From CAZJNX01 sp964547415 (GTDB lineage Bacteria > Pseudomonadota > Alphaproteobacteria > Rhizobiales > Amorphaceae), in the NCBI GenBank assembly GCA_964547415.1, contig CAZJNX010000087.1, positions 1-18,596 on the forward strand: DNA of 18,596 nucleotides, given 5' to 3'. The translations under genes were made by a program, and so were the position numbers. The notes under the pieces are model-generated. The model was not told the DNA's origin and did no database searches. It was given only the letters and a program-made list of their open reading frames with translations. Below are positions 7,360 to 14,688 of the stretch, one piece after another; within the stretch, counting starts at the first letter, position 1, and the number at the start of each line of letters is the position of its first letter.

Positions 7360-7944
7360 ATGAGGGACGAGCGGGACGACGGGGCAACGGCGCGGCTCGT
7401 TCTCGTCCTCGGCGGTGCCCGGTCCGGCAAGAGCGGCTATGCCGAGGCGCTCGTCGCGCGGACGGGCCGGCCGGCCGTCTACGTGGCGACCGCGCGCGAC
7501 TGGGGCGACGGCGAGATGGCCCGCCGCATCGACGAGCACCGCCGCCGCCGCCCGCCCTCGTGGCGGACCGTGGAGGCGCCGGACGATCCGGCCGCCGCCC
7601 TCGCCGATCCGGCCCTGGCGCCGGACGCCGTCGTCCTCGTCGATTGCCTGACGCTTTGGCTCACCAACGTGATGATCGCCGAGCCCGCCCCGACGGACGA
7701 AGCGGTCGCGGCCCGCATCGGCGCACTCGCCGCCGCCTTCGCGGCGAGCGACCGCCAGGCCGTTGTCGTGTCCAACGAGGTGGGCGAGGGGATCGTGCCG
7801 GCCACCGCCCTCGGCCGCCGCTTCCGCGACCACCAGGGCCGTCTCAACCAGGAGATGGCGCGGGCGGCGAGCCACGTGGTCCGCCTCGTCGCGGGCTGCC
7901 CGATCCTCGTGAAGCCGGCCGCCCCGCCGCACATCCCCCTTTGA
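7360..7944 (+). CDS. cobU: Adenosylcobinamide kinase / adenosylcobinamide-phosphate guanylyltransferase
   Basis: Predicted 194-residue bifunctional CobU (CobP), which phosphorylates adenosylcobinamide and then transfers GMP from GTP to give adenosylcobinamide-GDP, a late step in cobalamin nucleotide-loop assembly and salvage. The P-loop GGARSGKS is at 18-25, followed by PAVYVATA (38-45), the RIDEH motif with His60 (the residue guanylylated in the Salmonella enzyme), the W-x-T-x-E motif (68-72), VDCLTLWLTN (94-103), SNEVGEGIVP (138-147) and GRLNQEMARAA (160-170). The ATG at 7360 has GGAAGGG upstream; longer in-frame starts add only Arg-rich residues. No other cobalamin gene is in the window, so it is isolated from its pathway here. 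It converges on the NUDIX gene 64 bp away. Confidence 0.95.
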   Translation: MRDERDDGATARLVLVLGGARSGKSGYAEALVARTGRPAVYVATARDWGDGEMARRIDEHRRRRPPSWRTVEAPDDPAAALADPALAPDAVVLVDCLTLWLTNVMIAEPAPTDEAVAARIGALAAAFAASDRQAVVVSNEVGEGIVPATALGRRFRDHQGRLNQEMARAASHVVRLVAGCPILVKPAAPPHIPL

Positions 7945-8008
7945 GCGCCGCTCCGCCGCGCCCGGCCGACAGCCGGCCGCGCGCACGACGGCCGAAAAGG
8001 GCGAGCCT

Positions 8009-8614
8009 TCAGGAAAAGAGCGCCGGCCGGGCGAGCTTCAGGGCCTGGGCGAGGATCAGCGTCTTGGCATCGCGGATGGCACCGGTACGCATGGCCGCGT
8101 CGAGCCGGTCGAGCGGCCATTCGAGGACGTCGATGAGCTCGTCGTCGTCGACGCCGCCGCCCGCCGCCCCCTTCGTCCGGTCGGCCCCGTCGTAGGCGGC
8201 GAGGAAGCAGTCGATCCGCTCGGTGACGACGCCCGGGCAGGTGTACACCGTGGCGACGTGGCGAAGGTCCGTCACGGGAACGCCGAGCTCCTCGAGCGCC
8301 TCCCGCCGGGCTGCGGCCGCCGCGTCCGCGTCCTGCGGGTCGACGAGGCCGGCCGCCGCCTCCACCAGGTACCCGTCCCCCTCCTCCACGAGGACCGGCA
8401 GGCGCACCTGCCCGACGAGGAGGACGGTCCGCCGGCCGACGTCCACCGGCAGGACCGCCGCGCCCGACCCGTGGTCGTGCACCTCCCGCCGGTAGCGTGC
8501 GCCCGCCTCGCCGGCGTTCTCCTCCACGTCGTAGCGGTCGAGGCGCACGAAGCCCTCGTGGATCCGCTCCTTCCCGTGGATGACGACCCGCCGTGCCCGC
8601 CGCTTCTCGTCCAT
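8009..8614 (-). CDS. NUDIX hydrolase, ADP-ribose pyrophosphatase / NudK-like
   Basis: Predicted 201-residue NUDIX protein. An N-terminal strand-rich region (RRVVIHGKERIHEGFVRLDR; HDHGSGAAVLPVD; LVGQVRLPVLVEEG) resembles the dimerisation domain of ADP-sugar pyrophosphatases. The Nudix box runs from Gly89 to Val112 with REALEELGV at 104-112; Glu105, Glu108 and Glu109 are the metal-binding positions. The upstream half of the box has one extra residue relative to the classic spacing and Asp instead of Glu, as in NudK/TrgB-like members. VYTCPGVVTERIDCFLA follows, as expected for the ADP-ribose/GDP-mannose group, which cleave nucleoside diphosphate sugars to NMP and sugar phosphate. The exact substrate is not readable. 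The start has AGGAAAGGA about 6 nt upstream. It is divergent from the malonyl-CoA decarboxylase gene. Confidence 0.88.
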   Translation of the reverse strand: MDEKRRARRVVIHGKERIHEGFVRLDRYDVEENAGEAGARYRREVHDHGSGAAVLPVDVGRRTVLLVGQVRLPVLVEEGDGYLVEAAAGLVDPQDADAAAAARREALEELGVPVTDLRHVATVYTCPGVVTERIDCFLAAYDGADRTKGAAGGGVDDDELIDVLEWPLDRLDAAMRTGAIRDAKTLILAQALKLARPALFS

Positions 8615-8712
8615 CGAAGGTCCTTTCCTCGCCGCGGGAGCGATGGACCGGGAGGACGGCCCCGCGCAAGCCCCGCGTGCGACAACCGCGCTCCCGACCG
8701 CAGCTTCGTTCG

Positions 8713-8731
8713 GCGGCGTATCATGCGCCGC
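8713..8731. promoter_or_regulatory. Inverted repeat between the divergent NUDIX and MCD genes
   Basis: GCGGCG (8713-8718) and CGCCGC (8726-8731) flank a 7-nt AT-rich centre. It lies in the 238-bp divergent promoter region and could be an operator; no regulator gene is in the window and the repeat is short enough to be chance in GC-rich DNA. Confidence 0.2.
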
Positions 8732-8852
8732 GGTTCCGGATTGATTTGGCCGCCGTCCCGTGTTCGCCTGTCCGCATCCATCGCGGTTCGTCGGGCGTTG
8801 GCGGTTCCGTCGGGCGGGCGTCGGGCGCGCCGGTGTGGGGAGTGGCGACTTC

Positions 8853-10229
8853 ATGAACCAGGTCAGCGTTCTCAGCGACCTCCTCCAGGTGATCGGCGAC
8901 CGCAGCCGCCTCCTCATCGAGCGGCGGCGCCCCCGCCGCACCACCTCCGCCGAGATCGGGGAGCTGTGCGAGGAGGTGCTGTCGGGCCGCGGCGAGGCCT
9001 CGGGCGTCGCCCGCGCCCAGGAGGTGCTGGAGGCCTACGGCGGCCTCGACAGCGCGGGCCGCACCGGCTTCTTCCGCACGCTGATGACCCGCTTCGGCGT
9101 GGACGAGGGGGCGTTGAAGAACGCGACCGAGCGCTACCTGAAGGCCCCGGGCGAGGCGTCGGCGCGGGACGTGGCGCGGGCCGCCCAGCCGCGCCGGGTG
9201 CGCCTCCTGCGCCGCCTCAACGAGGCGCCGGGCGGCACCCGCGTCCTCGTCGACATGCGGCGGGACCTCCTGGAACGGCTGAAGGCGGCGCCGGAGCTGC
9301 GCCCCGTCGACGAGGACTTCTTCGACCTGTTCGCCAGCTGGTTCAACCGCGGCTTCCTGCTCCTGCGCCGGATCGACTGGCAGACGTCGGCCTCGATCCT
9401 CGCCAAGATCATCCACTACGAGGCCGTCCACGCCATTCGCGACTGGGAGGACCTGCGCCGCCGGATCGACCTGCCGGACCGGCGCCTGTACGCCTTCTTC
9501 CACCCCCGCCTCGGGGACGACCCGATCATCTTCGTGGAGGTGGCGCTCACCACCGAGATCCCGGCCTCCATCGCGGCGATCCTCGACCGGGACAGGACGC
9601 CGATCGCCGCCGAGGAGGCGACGACGGCGGTCTTCTACTCCATCTCCAACTGCCAGCCGGGCCTGCGCGGCATCTCCTTCGGCAGCTTTCTCATCAAGCA
9701 GGTGGCCGAGGACCTCAGGAGCGAGCTGCGCCAGCTGAGGACGTTCGTGACCCTCTCCCCCGTCCCCGGCTTCGCCGACTGGCTGGCCGACCTGAAGGCG
9801 GAGACGGCGGCCGACGGCCCGGCCCTCGACGAGGCGACCCGCGGCGCCCTCGAGGCCCTGTCCACCCCCGCCTGGTGGAAGGACGGGGAAGGGTCGGAGA
9901 AGCTGTCGCGGCATGTGATGCCGCTCGCGGCCTGGTATCTCGCCCGCGGCAAGGCGCGGGACGGGCGGCCGCGGGATCCGGTCGCCCGCTTCCACCTCGG
10001 CAACGGCGCCCGGCTCGAGCGGATCAACTGGGCGGCGGACCTGTCGGAGCGGGGCCTGTCCAAGGCCCACGGAGTCATGGTCAACTATCTCTACGACCTG
10101 TCGGACATCGAGAAGAACCACGAGGCCTTCACCAACGAGGGCCAGGTGGTCGCCTCCTCCGCGGTCAACCGCCTCGTCCGCCAGCTGCGCGAGCCGAAGG
10201 CCCCGAAGGAGGTGGAGCCCGCGTCGTGA
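8853..10229 (+). CDS. Malonyl-CoA decarboxylase
   Basis: Predicted 458-residue MCD, converting malonyl-CoA to acetyl-CoA and CO2. The N-terminal helical oligomerisation domain (about 1-125) is followed by the GNAT-fold catalytic domain: DWQTSASILAKIIHYEAVH, RLYAFFHPRLGDDPIIFVEV, VFYSISNCQPGLRGISFGSF then LIKQV, and FHLGNGARLERINWAADLS with His381, equivalent to the catalytic histidine of characterised MCDs. The C-terminal KAHGVMVNYLYDL is also typical. Length is normal for bacterial members. The start is the ATG with GGGGAG 10 nt upstream; an ATG at 8760 would add 31 Arg-rich residues unlike the family. In some rhizobia MCD is paired with malonyl-CoA synthetase and a malonate carrier; neither is seen here, so it may serve to remove malonyl-CoA rather than use exogenous malonate. 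Confidence 0.95.
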   Translation: MNQVSVLSDLLQVIGDRSRLLIERRRPRRTTSAEIGELCEEVLSGRGEASGVARAQEVLEAYGGLDSAGRTGFFRTLMTRFGVDEGALKNATERYLKAPGEASARDVARAAQPRRVRLLRRLNEAPGGTRVLVDMRRDLLERLKAAPELRPVDEDFFDLFASWFNRGFLLLRRIDWQTSASILAKIIHYEAVHAIRDWEDLRRRIDLPDRRLYAFFHPRLGDDPIIFVEVALTTEIPASIAAILDRDRTPIAAEEATTAVFYSISNCQPGLRGISFGSFLIKQVAEDLRSELRQLRTFVTLSPVPGFADWLADLKAETAADGPALDEATRGALEALSTPAWWKDGEGSEKLSRHVMPLAAWYLARGKARDGRPRDPVARFHLGNGARLERINWAADLSERGLSKAHGVMVNYLYDLSDIEKNHEAFTNEGQVVASSAVNRLVRQLREPKAPKEVEPAS

Positions 10230-10641
10230 CGCGGTCTCCCGGGGCGGAGCGGGCGCGCGGGCGTCACGGCGAGTGGCGAAGGGGATCAGGTCCCCGGCGC
10301 GCCCCGGCATCCCGAGGCGGCGGCGCGGCACCGGATGGAGCCGGCGATCCGGAGCGGCGGCCCCGGAGCGGGAGCTTTCCTCGACGGTCCGGCTGAGGCC
10401 GACGGACCGGCGGTCCGCAGTCCGCTCCCGGCATCGCGCGGCGGCCGCGCCGAACGGGGGGCGAGCCGGCGTTCCGAGCGGCCCCGCGGGCGAAATGCCG
10501 CCCCGACGGCACGGCGGGCACTGCCCGCCCCCGGTTCGGCGCCCCGCCCCCGCCATCGCGTGGAAGCCTCCGGAAACCGGGCCGGCGCCGACGAAGGCGG
10601 CATGATTGCGTCCGCTCGAGGCACGGGCGGAGGGGTGGGTG
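10230..10641. other. Non-coding gap between MCD and the transposase remnant
   Basis: No convincing gene. A GC hairpin lies at 10403-10417 (CGGACC / GGTCCG, 3-nt loop) and a weaker one with GGGGA/TCCCC arms just after the MCD stop, near 10279; neither has a T-tract. The final 80 bp may be the left end of the insertion element. Confidence 0.5.
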
Positions 10642-11837
10642 ATGGCGGGCCGGCAGCCGGGTTTCCGGGACGTGGCGGAGCGGCTGCGGGAGCGGTCGGC
10701 GCAGGGCGATCCGCTGGAGAAGCGCGGCGCGACGGTGGACTTCGCGATCGTCCGTGCCGCGCTGGACGCGGCGCAGGGCCCGCGTGACGGCGCGAAGGGC
10801 GGCCGCCCGCCGTTCGCCCCGATGCCGAAGTTCCGGATGCTGGTGCTTGCCCCGCATGCACGGCCTGTCGCTGGCGCAGACGGCGTTTCTGGTCGCCGAC
10901 CGACTGGGCTGGACGCGCTTCTGCGGGCTCGGCCCCGGCGACGCCGTGCCGGATGCGAACACGCTCCGGGACTGTCGCGAGGCGTCGATCGCGGTGGGCG
11001 CGCGACGCGCTTTTCGCGCGGCTCGACCGGGCGATCACGGAGGCGGGGTATCTGCCGATGGCCGGGCGGATCGTCGATGCGACGCTGGTGGCAGCGCCGC
11101 GCCAGCGGAACACGGACGCGGACGATCGCCGCCGGGATCCGGCGCGAGAAGCCCGCCAAGGCGCGGCGGAAGGACGTCGAGGCGCGCTGGACGGTCAAGC
11201 ACTCGAGGGCCGAGCCCGCGGCCGACGGCAAGCCGCGGATCGACATCGCGATCCCGGCCTTTGGCTACAGGTCGCCCATCTCCGTCGAGCGGCGGCACGG
11301 CGTCATCCGGCGGGCGAAGGTCACCGGCGCGTCGGCGCACGACGGGGCGCGGCGGCGGGAGGATCTGATCGACCCGAACGACACCGCCTGCGACGTCCGG
11401 GCCGACAGCGCCTGCCGTTCGGCGGAGAACGAGCGGTTCCTCGCCGGGATGGGCAAGGTCAGCCGGATCCATCCCCGCAAGCCGAAGGGCAGGCCCATGC
11501 CGAAGCGGACGGTAAGGGCGAACGCCGCCAGGTCGGCGGTGCGCGCCTTCCTCGAGCATCCCTTCGCCCATCGGAAGGGGCCCATGGGCCCCGTGATGCG
11601 GACCGTCGGACTGGCGCGCGGGACGGCCGCCGCCAGGTTCGCGACCATCGCCTACACCCTGAAACGATGGTGCTGGCTCGCCGGGCGGACCGTGCCCGCC
11701 TGACGCCCGGAACGGGCGGGTCCGCCGCTGCGCCGCCTTGAAGGCGATGCCCGGGACGCTCCTCCACCGACCGAGGCAGCCCCGATCCCGCTGAAGATCT
11801 CGATGCCGCGCCGAAACATCGGCTTTCGGAAGCACCC
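10562..11837 (+). mobile_element. Possible full extent of a decayed IS5-family element
   Basis: Around the transposase remnant, the 17 bases at 10562-10578 match the reverse complement of 11821-11837 at 12 of 17 positions, and both outer edges abut the trinucleotide CGT (10559-10561 and 11838-11840). The resulting 1,276-bp length is reasonable for an IS5 element. In DNA this GC-rich a 12/17 match is expected by chance in a search of this size, so the ends are tentative; only the transposase remnant is secure. Confidence 0.3.
10642..11703 (+). pseudogene. IS5-family transposase, three frame changes
   Basis: The protein is recovered only by joining frames. Frame 1 from ATG 10642 gives RDVAERLRERSAQGDPLEKR and KGGRPPFAPMPKFRMLVLA. 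Near 10850-10860 it moves to the next frame, giving MHGLSLAQTAFLVADRLGWT and RFCGLGPGDAVPDANTLRDC. Near 11005 it shifts again, giving DALFARLDRAITEAGYLPMA and GRIVDATLVAAPRQRNTDAD. Near 11125 a third shift restores the first frame for EKPAKARRKDVEARWTVKHS, AIPAFGYRSPISVERRHGVI, a VTGASAHDG segment and a normal C-terminus ending at 11703. Joined length, about 350 residues, equals an intact IS5-group DDE transposase. All three shifts are in the same direction (+1 net), consistent with small indels; sequencing error at each is possible but unlikely. The enzyme would not be made intact, so the element cannot move by itself. Confidence 0.88.
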
Positions 11838-12020
11838 CGTGGCGGGTGGCGTCGAAGCGCATCCGCAGCGGCCGCCCGGGCGGGAGCCTGCCCCGACCGG
11901 ACGGCGGGGGCGGGCGGGTTGAGGCGCGGAGACCTTTCGGCTAGGACGCGGCCGACGATGCGCGGCCGACCGGGCGCCGCGCCCGCGCCCCGCGGCGCGC
12001 CCGACGCCTCCAGGGACGAC
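11704..12020. other. Gap between the transposase remnant and hisS
   Basis: The first ~135 bp may be the right end of the insertion element. The rest should contain the promoter of the hisS-hisZ-hisG operon, but I see no clear -35/-10 pair, no His-codon leader peptide and no attenuator hairpin. The stretch 11790-11840 is locally AT-richer than its surroundings. Confidence 0.5.
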
Positions 12021-13577
12021 ATGGCGAGGAAAGACGATACGAGACTGAAGGCGCGGCTCGCCCGCGGCTTCGCCGACCGCACGGCCGCCGAGATCCGCGC
12101 CACGGAGGCGCTGACGGCGAGGATCCGCCGCGTCTACGAGGCCTACGGCTTCGAGCCGGTGGAGACGCCGCTCGTCGAGTATGCCGACGCCCTCGGCAAG
12201 TTCCTGCCCGACCAGGACCGCCCCAACGAGGGGGTCTTCTCCTTCCAGGACGACGACGAGCAGTGGCTGGCGCTGCGCTACGACCTGACGGCACCGCTCG
12301 CCCGCTTCGTGGCGGAGCATTTCGAGCGGACCCCAAAACCCTTCCGCAGCTACCGGGCGGGCTGGGTCTTCCGCAACGAGAAGCCGGGCCCGGGCCGCTT
12401 CCGCCAGTTCATGCAGTTCGACGCCGACACGGTGGGCGCCGCCTCCCCCGCCGCGGACGCGGAGATGTGCATGATGATGGCCGACACGCTGGAGGCCCTC
12501 GGCATCCCCCGCGGCGCCTACGTGGTGCGCGTGAACAGCCGCAAAGTGCTCGACGGGCTGATGGAGGTGGCCGGCATCGCGGCGGACGACGGCGCGCGCC
12601 GCCTCGCCGTCCTGCGCGCGGTGGACAAGCTCGACCGGCTGGGGCCGGAGGGCGTTCACGCCCTCCTCGGCGAGGGCCGCAAGGACGAGAGCGGCGACTA
12701 CACCCCCGGCGCCCGCCTGTCGCCGGCCCAGATCGACACGGTGATGGGCCTCCTCGTGCCGGCCGCGCCCCACGTGCCGGCCGAGCCCCACGGGGAGCCG
12801 ATGGCCGCCCTCGTCGCCATCCGCGAGGCGGTGGCCGGCTCGGCGGCCGGCGCGGCCGGCGCGGACGAGCTCGAGGCGATCGCGCGCCTTTGCGCCGCCG
12901 CGGGCTTCGGCACGGACCGGGTCGTCGTCGACCCCTCCTGCGTGCGCGGGCTCGAGTACTACACCGGCCCCGTCTTCGAGGCCGAGCTCACCTTCGAGGT
13001 TGCCGACGACGAGGGCCGGCCGGTCCGCTTCGGCTCCGTCGGCGGCGGCGGGCGCTACGACGGCCTCGTCGGCCGCTTCCGGGGCGAGGACGTGCCCGCG
13101 ACCGGCTTTTCCATCGGCGTGTCCCGCCTCGTCGCCGCCCTCGCGGCCCGCGGCGCGGCGGTGGGCGAGGCCGCGCCGGGACCGGTGATCGTCGCCGTCA
13201 TGGACCGGGAGCGGATCGCCGACTACCAGCGCCTCGCCATGGAGCTGCGCGCCGCCCTCAACCCGCCGGGGCAGGAGACCGTTGTGCCGGTGGAGATGTA
13301 CGTGGGCGAGGCCGGCATGAAGGCGCAGCTCAAGTACGCCGACCGGCGGAACGCCCCGTGCGTCCTGATCCAGGGCTCCGAGGAGCGCCGGAACGGCGAG
13401 ATCCAGGTGAAGGACATGGCCGAGGGCAAGCGCCAGGCCGCCGCCATCGCCGACAACGCCACCTGGCGCGCCGAGCGGCCGGCCCAGTTCTCCGTCCCGG
13501 AAGGGGAGGCGGCGGCCGCCGTGCGCGCGGTGCTCGTGCGCGCGGGCGTCCTCCCCGGGGCGGCGGGCGATGGCTGA
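12021..13577 (+). CDS. hisS: Histidyl-tRNA synthetase
   Basis: Predicted 518-residue class II synthetase that charges tRNA-His with histidine. The catalytic core shows motif 2 (FRSYRAGWVFRNEKPGPGRF, 108-127) running into RQFMQFDADTVG (128-139), the histidine-binding RGLEYYTG (309-316), GGGGRYDGLVGRF (341-353) and motif 3 GFSIGVSRL (362-370). From about 388 follows the anticodon-binding domain (VIVAVMDRER; YVGEAGMKAQLKYADRRNAP; VKDMAEGKRQ). It is longer than the ~420-residue E. coli form. The motif 2 neighbourhood (RFRQFMQFDAD rather than REFYQ-type) suggests the distinct alphaproteobacterial HisRS lineage, in which altered recognition of tRNA-His lacking G-1 has been reported for part of the class. 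An AGGGA lies just upstream of the ATG. It overlaps hisZ by 8 nt and is evidently its operon leader. Confidence 0.96.
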   Translation: MARKDDTRLKARLARGFADRTAAEIRATEALTARIRRVYEAYGFEPVETPLVEYADALGKFLPDQDRPNEGVFSFQDDDEQWLALRYDLTAPLARFVAEHFERTPKPFRSYRAGWVFRNEKPGPGRFRQFMQFDADTVGAASPAADAEMCMMMADTLEALGIPRGAYVVRVNSRKVLDGLMEVAGIAADDGARRLAVLRAVDKLDRLGPEGVHALLGEGRKDESGDYTPGARLSPAQIDTVMGLLVPAAPHVPAEPHGEPMAALVAIREAVAGSAAGAAGADELEAIARLCAAAGFGTDRVVVDPSCVRGLEYYTGPVFEAELTFEVADDEGRPVRFGSVGGGGRYDGLVGRFRGEDVPATGFSIGVSRLVAALAARGAAVGEAAPGPVIVAVMDRERIADYQRLAMELRAALNPPGQETVVPVEMYVGEAGMKAQLKYADRRNAPCVLIQGSEERRNGEIQVKDMAEGKRQAAAIADNATWRAERPAQFSVPEGEAAAAVRAVLVRAGVLPGAAGDG

Positions 13578-14688
13578 GGACGGGGGCGCGGCCACGCGGC
13601 GGCTGATGGCCCTCCTCGCCGAGCGGGGCGGCACGCCCGTCGACCTGCCCATCCTCTATCCGCTGGCCACCTTCACCGAGCTCGCGGGCGAGGATTTTCG
13701 CCGCCGCCTGTTCACCACCATGGATGCGGACGGAGAAGAGCTGGCGCTGCGCCCGGACTTCACCATCCCGGTCGCGCTCCACCACCTTGCAACCGCCGAC
13801 GGGCCCGCCCGCTACGCCTACATGGGCCCCGTCTTCCGCCAGCGCCGGGCGGCGGGGCCGGCCGAGTTCGCCCAGGCCGGCGTCGAATGGATCGGCGCGG
13901 GCGGCGGCGCGGCCGACGACACGGCGGTCCTCGCCCTCGCCCTCGAGGTGGCGGGGACCGGCGGCCTTCCCGCCCCGCGCCTTCGCGTCGGCGACCAGGA
14001 CATCTTCCGCGCGGTGGTCGCCCGCCTCGCCCTGCCGGAGCGCCTCGCGCACCGCCTCGTGCGCGCCTTCGGCAACCCGGAGCGCCTGTCGGGGCTGATC
14101 GCCGCCCTCGGCGGCGGCGAGGCCGGCCCGTCGAGCCGCGTCGAGGGCCTCGCCGCGGCCCTGTCCCGCCTCGAGCCGGCGGAGGCGCGCCGCGTGGTCG
14201 CCGCCGTCGTGGAACTGTCCTCCGGCAGCCCGTTCGGCGGGCGCACGCCCGAGGAGATCGCCGACCGCATCCTGTCCCGCGCCGACCGGGGCACCGACGG
14301 CAACGCCGCCGCCGCCCGCGTCCTTTCCGACTACCTCGCCGTCGACTGCCCCCTCGCCGAGACGCCGGAGCGCCTCGCGGCGTTCGCCCGCGCCGCCGGC
14401 ATCGACCTGTCGGCCGAGACGGCCCGCATCGCCGCCTTCGTGGACGCCCTCGCCGGGGAGGGGATCGCGGTGGGCGAGGCCCGCTTCGAGGCCGCCTTCG
14501 GCCGCCGCCTCGACTACTACACCGGCTTCGTGTTCGAGCTCATGGACCCGGCGCGCCCGGACGCGGGCCACGTGATCGGCGGCGGGCGGTACGACCGCCT
14601 GCTCGCCCTTCTCGGCGCGGCCTCGCCGGTGCCCGCCGTCGGCTTCTCGGTCTGGCTCGACCGCCTCGCTCCGGGGGAGCGGCCATGA
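13570..14688 (+). CDS. hisZ: ATP phosphoribosyltransferase regulatory subunit HisZ
   Basis: Predicted 372 residues, a paralogue of the HisRS catalytic core without an anticodon-binding domain. It keeps the class II frame: LALRPDFTIPVA (58-69), a motif-2-like YAYMGPVFRQRRAAGPAEF then AQAGVEWIG (82-109), RLDYYTGFVFEL (313-324) and GGGRYDRLLALLG (337-349). HisZ binds HisG in a hetero-octamer and is required for activity and histidine feedback where HisG is the short form. It has no aminoacylation role. Its ATG overlaps the hisS stop by 8 nt and its TGA overlaps the hisG ATG by 4 nt, so translation is probably coupled across all three genes. The assignment rests on both sequence and position. Confidence 0.94.
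   Translation: MAEDGGAATRRLMALLAERGGTPVDLPILYPLATFTELAGEDFRRRLFTTMDADGEELALRPDFTIPVALHHLATADGPARYAYMGPVFRQRRAAGPAEFAQAGVEWIGAGGGAADDTAVLALALEVAGTGGLPAPRLRVGDQDIFRAVVARLALPERLAHRLVRAFGNPERLSGLIAALGGGEAGPSSRVEGLAAALSRLEPAEARRVVAAVVELSSGSPFGGRTPEEIADRILSRADRGTDGNAAAARVLSDYLAVDCPLAETPERLAAFARAAGIDLSAETARIAAFVDALAGEGIAVGEARFEAAFGRRLDYYTGFVFELMDPARPDAGHVIGGGRYDRLLALLGAASPVPAVGFSVWLDRLAPGERP

Noticed and set aside
7963..7979. Hairpin between cobU and the NUDIX gene considered as a terminator
   Set aside because: Stem of 6 bp with a 5-nt loop but no T-tract on either strand; too weak for an intrinsic terminator.
8721..11246. 841-residue minus-strand open frame across MCD and the transposase
   Set aside because: It is antisense to MCD and carries no recognisable domain; a GC artefact.
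10642..11703. Programmed frameshifting to make the transposase
   Set aside because: Three separate frame changes without slippery heptamers or a two-ORF layout fit decay, not programmed recoding.
11652..13652. 666-residue minus-strand open frame opposite hisS
   Set aside because: It is rich in His/Arg/Gly/Val and antisense to a certain gene; no family resemblance.
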